64,000 nt of DNA from Glandiceps talaboti (lineage: Eukaryota; Hemichordata; Enteropneusta; Spengelidae): positions 6,321,994-6,385,993 of the forward strand of contig NC_135552.1 in the NCBI RefSeq assembly GCF_964340395.1, in the 5' to 3' direction. The position numbers were made by a program, and so were the translations under genes. The notes under the pieces are model-generated. The model searched no databases. It was given only the letters and a program-made list of their open reading frames with translations, and had not been told where the DNA came from. Positions 34,506 through 47,775 of this stretch are shown one piece after another; positions within the stretch are counted from its first letter, which is position 1; each line of letters begins with the position of its first letter.

Positions 34506-37500
34506 TGAGAATAGTCAGTAGGGCATGGTAACACCTGGTTTGCATTAATTATTTGGCCATACACATGCGTTATGTAAATTTGAACTTTAATGACAATAAA
34601 GATAAATGACACTAGAAACTGGCAGCAGTTACTTCACTTCGGGGCAAGTCAATGAACGAGGCTAGAGGCGAAGTGCTTGCCATGGTTCTAGTGTAGACTT
34701 GGCTTCAACATAAACTATGTGTAGTTTGAGCTAATTCCCTAAAATTCAAGTAGTGATCCCGGTACAGAAGTTGGATCGGTACATAAGACGTGAGATGTGA
34801 GAGTGATTCGAGTGTAGTCACTTGATCTGTCAGCTGAGTGCGAAGATCAAAAAGTGACACTAGCATACAATGCTATAGCGATGCGTGTAATAAACGAATT
34901 AAATTGCCAATGAAATAAAAAAAATAATATTAGTTTCTGTAGCTCATATACCTGCAAAGTATATCCGTATATAATCACGCTATTCATGTTTTCTCAGACC
35001 GTTTTACATGTGGCTTGAGGTTCAGTTAATAGGTCCCCACCACTGTCTATGGTTGAATGCAGTTTGAAAGTACACATCTGACTTTCACTAAATTGAGAGA
35101 GGTATTATATTCCGACAACTTGACCAATACTTTTATGTTTATCGATTCGGAATCTTAGTACACTTTGAGTGAGACAACGAAAATGTACATTGCGAGGAAA
35201 ATAAAAATATTCTTTTGTGATCTGAAGTCGAGTAGGGCACATTTTGATCACAGATGCCTCATAGTTACTGAATTTTGACTTTTTTGTTTTAAGGGGTGAC
35301 AGTTTTTGTTTGAAATATTTACGTGAATTGTGAACTGTATTGGCGAAGTCTCGGCTTTCGTACATTTGCTAACAGATATAGAGCATCAGTAATTATCATT
35401 AGTTTAAGCACATTCGCTTTAGCTTGAGTGTAACGCACTTTAACGCCCACTTATCGAAATGGGGGCGGGGGGTCTTTATACATCCCAAGCAGGTACACAG
35501 CACATTAATCTGAAAGACAGGGTTAGTGTTAAAAGCCCATGGTATAAATCATTCATTATTATTGAAATCCAAGTCAGCTTTTGACAATTTTGTCTGGTGA
35601 CATCCGGACAGAATCGGCCATTACCGACTCCATCTTGAAAGTGGCGCCCACTTTACGTAGTTGTCTCAAAGAGTCCCCACAGTACATTGCTCACAACAAA
35701 GATGGCGCTATTTGCGAAGTGGCGTATGCCCATAGCACTACTGAACCTTTTCAGTTCAGTTGTGCTAAAAATAAAGAAAATATAATTTAAAGCGATAAAT
35801 ATTTTTTTTAAATCCTACAAATAATATTTAAAAAATGGACATATAATATAAAACGTACAACTAAAATAAAAAATTTGGAAAATAAAATTCCAATTTAAAA
35901 TGACTGCTTTTTGTTCTACTCGGCTTGCCATAGCCAACAATCAAATTATTAAGTAGAAACATGTTTGAACTATATGCAAAGTTGACGTGCTAACTGAACT
36001 GATAACAACGTGTCATGTATCTGAACACGGGTTTTACTTCTCTAAACTTCAAGTTTGGTGCACGTTCTATATGGAACAAATTGAAACAATTGAGCACGTA
36101 CAGGTACACCAAGTCTATCCGAATTGTTTAACCCAGAAAGACGTCACCTCCTCAAGATCCCCCTCATTAGCTTATTGACGAATGATCGAAATGCTCAGGG
36201 ACCAGGATTTATTAATGTTTTAATTATGACCCAGAGCTGTCAAATGTTATTCACCTATGATCTGACCCGAGTACTAGAGTTTAAAAAAAATAGTAAATCA
36301 TTGTCTATAACCTGACAAAGTCTGCAGTTGTACAAACAAGTCATCAGTTGGGATATTGCTAGCCAACAGGATATCTCGGCCGTGGTTGTCCTCACCAACT
36401 GTGCATATGTTTGAAAGTCGTTTATGCTTATGAATTTTCAACCTACAGTTTCAGGTAAGTCTCATTTCATTGTTTAATGCTATTCTCATCTTTCCGTAGA
36501 TACTACGGAATCACGTGTGACGTTATTTAAAGCCAATGTAGCCAGAATAGAAAGACTAAGCAAAGCAGTGTACAGGTGCAAATTTTAACTGTAACTCAGA
36601 CCACAGGCTACAGGCCTACAGGCTCCAAAAAAATCACGCTCCCTGAAATGAACCCAAGAATTTTTGTAGAGTGATATTGTCTCCCTGCAAACTGCTTTAT
36701 GGTTTTATGCAATTCATAATATCTGTTCCTTTTCCCTCTAACTCTTGTGTAGTGTTCAGGCAAGACACAGGTTTCAAGTTCACGAGTATGCAGGAATACT
36801 AGTAACAATGTCTGCTGCATGCCTTCCAGGGGCGGTTTGCTGTAGTAATCCTGCAATTCAGAACTTACAATACATACCTGTAAAAAGACATTTTTAATGT
36901 TTTGCCAAATAGTAAAATGTATTGAAATACCTTGCAGCCTGAATATTGGGGCATGTTAAAATGTGGGAATGGAAACGATGGATTTATGATAGTTTAACAA
37001 AAATAATCTAGGCTTTGTACTCTCTCTTGTGTGCTACGTCAATGTAAAGTTGACATCAACAATCAATTATGTTCTGACTCTTTTCAAGGGTCAATTTGAC
37101 ATAGCCTAAGTAAGCGTAGGACAGGTGTCACAAGGTACAATTCGTGTTGGTAAAATTTGATTCTCACCTATAGAACAACATACAGATGTGTCCGTCTACG
37201 GAGAGAGCACTGACAAGACTGTCAGTTACGTTCATACTGAACCAACGCCCTACACACATAGTCACTCGACCTTCAAGCTTCTATTTAATGTTATATTTAG
37301 GCGAAACGTTGAGACATTAAAATACTGCTATATACTACATTATACTCCTTTCCAACTCTTCCCTTTTGTTTCAACTGTGCTCTTAATTTCATTTAGCGGA
37401 CACGTTTTCAGTTAATCAGACACTTTTACACACAAAAAAGTGTCCACATACCGTTAATCCATGAAAGGAACTGTCCACTAACATAACACTTTAAACCCAT

Positions 37501-37774
37501 GAAAGAAACTGTCCGCAGCTTGTTCATCATTTCTATAGCTGTCCACACCCCTCGAAACACTGCTCGATTTGGGACCGTCATTTTGTTACAGAACAAGTCC
37601 TTGCCAGGTTCGTGGATTTCATACTAAACTTTTGGGGAAAACATCTGATTACTTGGCGGAGAAGTGCGGGGATGGGATTTCTATTGCCAATTTTGTAGGT
37701 AAGAGGTTCGTAGATAACAATGACGACTTTCTGGTGAAAAACCTAAAAACTCGTCAAATTCGAAGTATAACTTC

Positions 37775-37920
37775 GTTATAGTACACGTTCCCGGACATTT
37801 ACTGTTTTTATCAGGACTGTTTTGGTTAACGCATCAGTTATTCTAAAAAATAACAGATGGTTAACCAAAACAGCTAGTCCTAATAAAAACAGTAAATGTC
37901 CGAGGGCGTGTACTATAACT
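37775..37920. mobile_element. Hairpin MITE of about 146 bp, unit C
   Basis: The arms GTTATAGTACACG and CGTGTACTATAAC are inverted. The inner CCGGACATTTACTGTTTTTA and CTGTTTTGGTTAAC also have inverted partners, so nearly the whole piece folds on itself. It is absent from units A and B. Confidence 0.75.
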
Positions 37921-38439
37921 ATCAGTTATACTACGTACCATGGAAAATAATAAATATCTATCCTTAAAACACGTGCAACTCTTCACCTGTGTGATATATA
38001 ATATTAAAAAGGACAGATCAAAAACTTGAATCAATCACCCCTGTTCTACCGAACTTTTTTCTGTAAGAATGACTTGTTCCTGATACGGTCCAATATATAA
38101 TTATCATGTAATTTCAAAACTGGTCTGGTATGGAAAAATACTTTGATTGGTATTTAATTTTGTAGTCAGAATCTCGGTGGTTGATCACGATGTGTGCGTG
38201 TGGCACACAGGCACTTGTTTCCCGAGATATGTATCAGAATATGTTTCTATCAGAATACAATAAAATATCGATAATATTGAGGTGTTCAGCCTATTCTAAA
38301 AGCCTCGGGTAAAATAACACGTGTTTCTGTGATAGCGCAAGTCCACTAACCAGGAGATATAGACCTTGTTTCCGGTCCGAATGGTGCGACGACGCGATTT
38401 ATTTTTATTCTCAACAAACCTGTCACGCAATCTACTATT

Positions 38440-39345
38440 CAGGGCCGTAGCCTGACCAAATTGCCAGGGGGACAGAACATTGTCTTGGTTCAATCATGCA
38501 TTTCAAATTTATAAACGTGGCTAATTTACATAAATGTGCATGTCATGTACATAATATCTATTTTACCATACGCAATTAAATATCATATGTAAGGCCAGAA
38601 AAAATAAACGGGAAACCTAAACCAGCACATTGTGTAGGTATTGACAATTATTAAACAAACCATGTATAATGATAGCAAAATATTTCAGGTCGAGTTTAGA
38701 TAGAACTTATTCAGTCATCTTGATACTATCTCTTGCAATTTGTCTGCATAGCTACAGTTAGGAAATGTACACAATTTACGATTAAATAAATGTTGTAGCT
38801 CCTCTCACCCTATCTTCTCAAAAAATGTTAAACCCCTCCAAATGAAACCCAAGCACTATTTTAGCCACACCTTCTGTCACCTACACTACAGTGGAGATAT
38901 AAAATTATATGGTACAGTGATGCATCAAAATAACAGTGATAGCCAACTACAATAATACTCCGAACGAGATTACTTTACACAGGATGTGGATTTCACATGC
39001 TTAATGAGATGTCTCTAATTGGCTCTATCTAACCTATAGGGGAGATAAATAGCCAGCCACCATCCATCTTGTTTTGGGAGAAAGACAATTATCACCTTGA
39101 TTGCTACTGATTGGAAGGAGACAACTCCAAAGGTGAAAACAAATTGATAACAAGACAGTGTAGGAGGTCATTTAGAGGCATAAGATATCAAACCATATAC
39201 ATAATTTAAAGTCTTACAATTAATACTTGAATCTAAAATAAATCATACGTATTTCCGACACACTGGCCACTGGCACAGAGTAGTAAGCCTCTTTTAAATA
39301 TATAAACATCATAACATCATATGCAGTTTTGTTTCATGAATTTAA
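38440..39345 (+). mobile_element. hAT-like element, second copy in unit C
   Basis: The left end CAGGGCCGTAGCCTGACCAA is at the position equivalent to 1,862 and 16,277. No right terminus is seen, so the right limit is approximate. Confidence 0.4.
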
Positions 39346-40993
39346 AAAAGGTCCTTATTTAGTGTGTCCATTTTGAAATGTATGGATGCAACAAATTCAT
39401 TCAGGCTTTATATGTTTAGTAATAACCCTATATGAACAATCTGGTTTCTTTATATGTTGAAATGAACACTATTTCTTTCAAAATCAACAATTGATAATGA
39501 TGACATCATGTACTCACGCACGCCTACCCTGGACATTACCCAAACATTCCTACATCAAATCAATGGTAAATCCATTAAACTCATAGCAGCAGTAGTAAGA
39601 GTGGCTCAGTATCAACTGCTTGACCGTCTTGCAAATATTCTCTGAGATCCGGGGATGGTACTATCATACACTGCACAGGATAAAGATATTCCAAAGGGAC
39701 TTTGATAACATCTTGACTATGAAAGGTAGTGGGAAAGCCTGAGAAGGGAATATGTACACCTCTATCTATTCACAGACACTTTCAGACAATAATTTCCAAG
39801 CTTTACAAGACAGCACTAACATGTAAAAGGCAAATACACATGGTTGAACATTTTTTGAAAACAAAAATTTGATAGCATCTTAAGAGTAAGAGGTAGGGAA
39901 ATATCTGGATACTGGGATATGTCCACCGCTTATTGGGGGAGGGGGTTTTCTAGGGGGTGATCCCCTAGAAGCTTTGGAAGTGCTTTACTCTTAAAGCCAA
40001 GTTTGGTGAATCTTATTGTTGGTTTAATGCATGAGTGACCTCCGGGTCGAGGCATTCCTAGGGGTTTTCCCCCTAGCAGATCTGGAGTTTTTCTGTTTGA
40101 ATTTCCCATGTCACATAAAAGTGGGCTCGTAACATTGGTATAGAGGCATTAATATTGCACGTATAGTAAAGTCACTGGTATGTTAGAGAACTTTGGGTGG
40201 TCATACCTAGTGTATAATACAAACTTGAATCTGATACATGTAGTGTCCGACATAGAAAGTATATTCATCCCTTCTGACACGTTCATACTGAAGAGACTAA
40301 AACAATTTAGATTATACAAGTTCTTCTATAAACTATCTATGGAGAATACCGTTACGAAACCTTCGAGTTCACTTTTGCCCCAAAGTGCAAGATAAGCGAA
40401 GCTCCGATTGTGAACCAGCCAAACATTAACATGACATGTTTTCTAACTCGTGTGGTAGCTAGGTAATACATGTATATGTATAATTCTATGTGTAATTATG
40501 TTTGAACCCTTACATGAAGTAATATTAAAACAATTACGAAAGAAACAGACAAGAACGCATATATGTACCACAGACCAAAAGACTGGTCCCTGACATGTGT
40601 TTGAAAATGTTTGTCATAATTTGACAAGTGCCCTGGCTGGAGAGATACTAGCAGGTTGAACAGTACACTCGAACTTGTGCATCATATCCCTGCCAAGAAT
40701 TTGTTTTCCTAGCAGCAATGGTCAGTCTTTTTTTCCATCATCCACTTATATCCGGATTTTCTTTTTCAAGCAACTCCATTTGGCATCAACCCCCACCCCC
40801 CAGGATATCAAATGGTCCACCCCTAAGTCCATTACTCTGATTTCTTGGACTATTCTATTTTCAGTGAAGTTATTGCATACCGGTTAAATCTGTCCAAATC
40901 TAGAATATTCATGATCGTAAATACAAATTATACATAATGTAGATTTTGATAAAAATACTAACAAAAAGATCACATTTTCCTCTAGGGGCAATA

Positions 40994-43824
40994 ATGAAGA
41001 CGAACCGGCGTTTTTGCATGGTGTTTTGCACATCAGTTATATTGGTATTGATAACCTATAATCTAGGTAAGCAGTCAATCGGATTAAAATCTGATGTAGT
41101 GAAAGCGACTAGATGTTTTTATTTACCTCTATTTCAAACGTTTTGTGTCGTTTGCTTTGATCACCCAGAACAAAACAAACAACACAATAGGTTGGAAATA
41201 AAGGTAAATAAAAGACATCTAGCCGCTTTCACCACATCAGAATTTAATCAGCTTGATAAGTAATACAAAGTAAGCCTATCAAACAAAAGACACATTGCGT
41301 ATTTACAAGTATTTTTTTCTCAGCGAATAAACAATGTGAACAAAACAGACCGAGTCAATGTTTGTAGCTTAATTGCTAAGAAACTAATGCAATGTACAAA
41401 ATTAATCAATTTTAAGTAGGAATACTCGGTTGAGAGTATTCTAGAAGCGGACCAGGAAGGAAGTGATTTGTAAATAAAATAGGTAAATAAGTAAATATTA
41501 CGTCACAGCTAGTTTGTGCATTCACCCGTCGCTACCTCATATATTGAAACATCGCCTTACATAACAAATTTGATTACTTGTATTACCTGTGATTAAAGCT
41601 TGTGTTTCGGTTTGTGTACAAATCACTTTCTCTACGTACAAGAGCAAACTGTTCTCAAGGGTTTTTTCACTTTTACTTTTGGAATACTGTATTTTTATCA
41701 AGTTCTTGAATCACTATTTAGTTTGACCGGTGAATTCCAGAGTTTTAGACTTAATAACACAAAAATGACCATGCAAGGAAAGTTATTTTCTGTTACCATG
41801 TATTTCAACTTTTTATCGAGATACTATCAGGTAGAGTGATAAGGTGCTTGAAAGACACTATTGCATCATGTTTGAATTTGCTAGAAACCAATAATTAAGT
41901 TAAAATATGTTAATTGATAAACATTTCATTAATTTGAAATTCTGGTAAAAATGAAGAAAGTAAATCAAATTTCAAACATTTACCAGCCATAATATGTGCA
42001 ATTTTACAAATTGTCTATAACGTATGCTAACGTACGTATTAATAACAAGCTGCAGTTTTGCAGAAATCGAGACAAATTCTTTATTCTTTACCCTGACTTA
42101 TAATTACCTGTGCATATTTAGCCTTCTGAGGTAATTGTTACTAATTCATCATTACCCAATTATCCCAAAATAGTATGAATGGTGTTTTTTGCTAAGTTAT
42201 GGACTTTATTAAACAAAAATAAACAAAAAGAGACAACGTAGTTGTGGTAACGTACTGTGCAATAGTCAACCAACAATTTTTTTTGAATAATGCCAGTATA
42301 TATTAATTCGATTTTAAAGCTAATTATGTGAAAACAAAATGCAATATACAGTCATGTTATTTTTTGTTTATTCACATAGATGTATTCAAAAGAAGCACCG
42401 ACAAATATGTTATGTGTACCAAAACGTCAAAACCATTACTGAAAGTGGTGGTAAGTTTATTTCATTTAATATGCAGTCAATACATATAAGCATAGTAGTC
42501 AAACATAGTCCATCCGATATGCAAGGAAGTACCTCACTATTTTGTCACATGAGGGCGTCCTTTGTATGTCTGAGTTAAACCCACACATCTACATCTAGTT
42601 GAAGCAATAATCTTGAGTTTTGTTCAGTTGTACATGGACACAAAACTTGAGAGATGATATGCCACTTTACGTATAAACATTGGCATGAGCAGCTCATTTA
42701 ACAACTTTAACACATCTAACACATCTAACACATTTATTCTGGAATTAGAAAATACCAGAATCTTAAACTGAATGCCTTCCATAAGGAATTTAGCTCTATA
42801 TATGTGATTCGTCAAGTCCCAATGAAAATTAGTTGTCAAAAATGTTGAAATGCCCGCCACGCCTCCTATTCTCAGCACAGGAAACCGTGCCATCCTCTAC
42901 TTCACTCGGCTTTCGTGATCCCCTACATACCCGGGATATGGCATGTGCGTGTTGAACTTCCTTCTGTCCCACCACGAGTTTACACAAACAAATTGTCAAG
43001 ATTTTGTTGAGTGGCTCACCCTCACTGTACACTAATTATATAGAGGTCAATGTGTAGGTCACCATGGTTATTTATACATTGTCGCGAAATTGTCTTCGTA
43101 GGCTAGGCGAGGCTTGGTCTATTTTCCATATTTTGACCACACACATGATTTGGGTATAAATTATAGATTATTACACTTGATAAATATGTGAGAGTGTATT
43201 TATATCCTGAGATACAGAGCTAGATAAATGATTATGTACAAGCCTTGCAACAAACAGCGGTAGTTTGTTATCGAGAGAAATCGGAAAAGAACCTGAACAC
43301 GGTAAAAAGGAGATGGTTCGAGGTCAATATAATACTTCCTATACTTAAAAATCGAAAATCTAAAAAAGACACGATTTCTCTTTATTCATCTGCGCATTAG
43401 TGTGTGAAATTTGAAAACGAATAGTTCATATTTGACGAAATTGAAACAATGATAGATATTTCACCTGTTTGTGAATGCCGCGCTCATTGTAAACCTATTT
43501 TAAGGCCAATAAAAAAAATTGTTTTCTGGTGAGTTTGAATCAAGTTAAATACCCTGCCTCGGTCTTCTTTTTTCTCGTGTTTGTCAAGCCAATGCAGAGT
43601 GCAGATCCAAGGGAAACAGAAAATAAGGTTGGCAAGTAAGAAACCCCTGAAAACAGAGTCTTTCTCAGTGTAGAGCTATGTAGACCACGATCGATTAATT
43701 ACTCAAATTGGTCATTAATATTCATCGGATAATTACCAAAACTTCATCAGTTCTGGCCATTACCCTATGGAACATGTCTATGAAATTACGTTTGAATTCA
43801 TGCAGCTGTTTTTTCGGAAATGGT

Positions 43825-43877
<53 letters not shown>

Positions 43878-46217
43878 ACACGCACAGACACACATACTTC
43901 ATCGGTATATTATAACATTCCTTACGGAAGGTAAAAATGAAGCAGAAGTAACCTGAATGCCTCCTGTAAGGGCAAAACCCTAGATTTTTGTTTCTACACA
44001 TATTATTGGAATACAGAATTCCAAGCTATAACTATGCATAATGTAAACCTTACTTGGAACATTAATTACATGAAACCATATAAAAGTTGAAGCTTGCACA
44101 CTTAAGACATTGCCTTTGCATGTACAAAATTATCTGAAAGTGAAAGCTTGCATTCTAAAGATATTGCCTAATTATAGAAAATGATTAGGCAAATTACACA
44201 TCACAATTAAAAATAGCGCAATGGCATTGTAGCACAACTGTATCTAGCTGTTGATATGGTATGGACGTGGTGTTGTTGCTAGGCATATATGAATACATTT
44301 TTGGAATCTTTATTAACTTGCCTGCCCTTCCTACTGAATTCAAATCTTAAAAAAGAGGGTCACCATAATCCTCAAAGAGTTAAAAATCGCCAAAAATGGG
44401 TAATATTACCAAAATCTAAATTTTCATAAATAAAGACGTTCAGAAATCATTCATATTTTACGATATGTTTACAGTTTCATTCTTCATTTTTCATTCCATT
44501 TTATTGTCCCACACTTACTGATATCGTCAAAAATAGTATCATCCGTTTTGAGTTATCTTGAGGGTCTATTAATTTTGCGTTCAGAATTCTGTATCTATAG
44601 AGAATCAGACGAAATCTTCTAGAATTAACTATATATTTTATCTCTATAATGGTAATTGTAGATTTGTGTCCTAGAGAATACATATGGTCACCATATTATT
44701 GTTCAGCACATGAAGCAAAATTCCCTTATGTAAAAAGTTTTATTTAGATGCATACAGATGGTACGCGCTGTAATTAAACTCTAACTTTATGATGGGGTCA
44801 TTGTATAACTCGTCTTCTTTTGTGTTCTGTTGGCAATTTTCTTCCCAATCATATGAAAAATAAGTAGAATTTATGTGCCAAATTATATGGAATTTGTAGC
44901 GGGCATTCTTAAGTATTGAAAACCAATATTGTTTTAAATAACTAATTAAAAGTAAAAGCTATGTCAACAAACTTCAAAGGACATGTGCGCTTTGTTATAG
45001 TTGATATATGTACCGCATTCTTAAGGTATGACCTAATTATCGAAAACCATTCATTATGCAAATTACTCATTAAAACGAAATACCATACCAACAGGCTTTA
45101 CAGGATATGTATGCTTACTATGGTTTATGTATATACCGAATGTGGTGGCATTTGAAGTGTACATTCTGTAGATACGGCTTAATTATTGAAAATCATTAAT
45201 TATGCAAATTACTCATTAAACCCTTTTTAAAATGTCTTCGCTCGTAATCTATGAAACGTTTTCTGGTTTGGAGCACCGGTAAATACATATAACATTGTGG
45301 CTTTCTTGTAATTGTCGTTTGAATCAGTCGTCTTCAATTGACTTCACTTCAATTTATTTTTCCTCACTAATTATCTAGGTACCGGTCTTGTCTATTATGT
45401 TTTGCAGACAACCCCAACAGAAGCACTTTCAGTGGCAAAGTTGCACAGCAGGAGAAAGCGTTTATTAGATGCCATATGTTACAACAATTCACGTAGTACA
45501 ATATCAAATGTCAATTTGAGAAGAACAGGAATGTTTGTAGACCACAAACACAAGTTTATGTTTTGCATGATTGCAAAGGTAGGGTCTTCAAATTGGCAAA
45601 GAGCGTTCCTCAATCTCTCTGGTAGGTCGTTGAAACCAAACAGAAGTATTCATCATCATCGGGTGCCATCCCTGCGTGATATGTCACAAGCTGACCAAGA
45701 ATATGCATTAAGAGAGTATGCGAAAGTGATATTTGTTCGCCATCCTTTTGAGAGACTGTTGTCGGTCTTTTTAGATAAATTTATACAAAAACCCGAGTTC
45801 TCATTTCAGAAACGATATGGTGAACAGATTCGAAATTCGCCTTCTAATACAAAATCAAATGGCTCGAGAAAGATAACATTTGATAAGTTTGTCAATTTTC
45901 TACTCCATTATCGAGTTGACAACATTCACTGGTTACCATACACAGAATTGTGTTTACCTTGCCAAATCAAATATGACTACATCGGAACGTTCGATACATT
46001 ACAATCCGACGTAGAATACATATTTGGAAAGCTGAATATAAGTCTCAACTACCCAAGCAGTGCTGGTCATGCAACAAACAGTTCCAAACGAACTTTTGAA
46101 TTCTACAGACAACTGACTCCGGGACAAATACTTAAACTTTATGACATGTATTCGGATGATTTTAAGATATTCCAATACAACTTTCCATATGACTACTTGT
46201 CAAATTGTGCTATGTGA
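40994..46217 (+). CDS. Carbohydrate sulfotransferase (HNK-1ST/CHST8-14-like), copy C
   Basis: Same three-exon model: 40,994-41,066, 42,380-42,450 and 45,408-46,217, intact through to TGA, 317 residues. Exon 1 gives the signal anchor, exon 2 a 24-residue Lys/Thr-rich stem, and exon 3 the PAPS-binding motifs AKVGSSNWQRAFLNL and VRHPFERLLSVF, then HWLPYTELCLPC and GTFDTLQSDVEYIF. It differs from copy A at roughly 20 or more residues, including the 5'-phosphosulfate loop (SSNWQR versus ATNWKK) and the residue after the 3'-loop Ser (V versus A). It differs from copy B at only a handful. A candidate 5'-UTR exon lies near 32,930-33,013 (donor ACTgtaagta) and the exon 1 acceptor is cctctag. It is probably the active sister of the broken copy B. 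The glycan substrate is unknown. Confidence 0.9.
41076..41255. mobile_element. Hairpin MITE in intron 1, unit C
   Basis: Same element as at 3,790 and 18,922, starting 9 bases past the exon 1 donor. The arms are CAATCGGATTAAAATCTGAT and its partner ending near 41,255. Confidence 0.65.
43825..43892. repeat. (CA)n microsatellite, unit C
   Basis: Near-pure CA run, longer than its unit B partner and lacking its CG tract. Confidence 0.9.
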
Positions 46218-47060
46218 AGGACAGTATTTTATGCTATGTTACTACAGTCAAATTTTAGTTCTGACTGTACAGTCACAAGTTTGAAATTGCTGGTTGTGAG
46301 TGGAGGATTCTCCTTCAGAGTGATGCTTTTTATACGGTGGCCCCTTCGGGAAAGTAAAATGTATGTACCCAATGTTGTGGAATTTGAAGGGTGCATTCTG
46401 TAGATACGCCCTAATTACTGAAAACATTTAAATATACAAATTACTCATGCCCTTACAGGAGGCATTCAGTTTAAATCTAGTTACACATTCAATCTAAAAG
46501 CAAAGTGGCGTTTGTTTCAATTTTCGATTTCATATTGAATTCCATCAGTGATGTTGAAAATTTTAGCTTTTACTGGGGAAAAACAGCACCAAAGGTGTTG
46601 TGCACAACTGATTTTGAAATCTAAGCTGTTATTTTATAAAGAACTTTTATCTTTGAGTATGACCGAGTAGTTGTGAAGTTTCAAGTTTTTTTCCAAAACT
46701 CAGAAATAATATGCATATCAATGGTTGCATATACACATCATTCTGATAAAATTTCTTCAAATACTAATTATTTTGGCAGCGTAGCTGCTTCATGGTACGG
46801 TAAGTTTCGATCAATAATTATAAATGTCAAATTGCAGGTAGATTTTGTTATTCACTTGATGCTGGAAAATGAGAATTGGTACCAAAGCTTACAGAAATAT
46901 GTTGGCAAAGGAGGGAATAAAGATACATACTGTGTACAACATCTTCGTGACATGGTTTCTACCATACCATAGAAAAGCATTTGTAACTTGATTCATGTGG
47001 TAACTTCAGCAAACCTGTTTTCAAAGTGATTAAGTGTCTTTTTATGTACAAACCGATTAG

Positions 47061-47061
<1 letters not shown>

Positions 47062-47107
<46 letters not shown>
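47062..47107. repeat. (CA)n microsatellite, unit C
   Basis: CA run preceding the reverse-transcriptase fragment. The unit B partner is a short CA then GA run. Confidence 0.9.
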
Positions 47108-47109
<2 letters not shown>

Positions 47110-47141
47110 GCATAACAATACACTTCCTTACGAAAGGTACA

Positions 47142-47775
47142 AAGGGATCAGAACATACGTCAACCAATTATAGGCCAATTTCTATTCTTCACCTTTTGAA
47201 TAAAATTTTGGAAAACATAGTTGATAATGGCTTAAGATCATTTCTGAATAATAATAAAAGTTTGAGTATCAATATGGCTCTAGAAAAAAGTACAGCACAA
47301 AACTCTGTCATTAATTTAGTGAATTATCTGCTGAAGCAATTAGACGAAGGTAGGATTACTCTTGGGATTTTCATTGATTTCTCTAAAGCTTTTGATACTA
47401 TCACCCATGATATATTGTTGTCTAAACTTGCTCAGTATGGCATTAGAGGTATATCCCTGATGTGGTTTCAGGACTATTTACATAATCGTCAGCAGTGTGT
47501 TATAATTAGTTCTCCCACTCTCGTCATCATTCTTCGATTTCAGATTGTTTACAGACGACGCCAATATTTTCCATACATTCCTTCAAAATCTAAACAACAG
47601 TGACATCTCATTGGTGAACAATGAGTTTGAAAATGTGACTGATTGGTGTACTGCAAATAAACTCACTATCAATGAGAAAAAGACAAAATTCATATTTATT
47701 AGAGACCGTAGAAGAAGATAAATGAATGCTAGTAGAACCTTGTTCATTTATGGAAATGTAAATATAGCAAGTTAA
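47142..47775 (+). pseudogene. LINE reverse-transcriptase fragment, unit C
   Basis: The same blocks, internal deletion and frame change as the unit B fragment (NYRPISILHLL.., FIDFSKAFDTITHD, LFTDDANIF), with a few base differences such as a stop near 47,719. Duplicated with the unit, not separately inserted. Confidence 0.85.

Noticed and set aside
40946-41263. 105-codon frame including the signal anchor
   Set aside because: The frame reads through the donor at 41,067 into the hairpin element. The spliced model shared by three copies is preferred.
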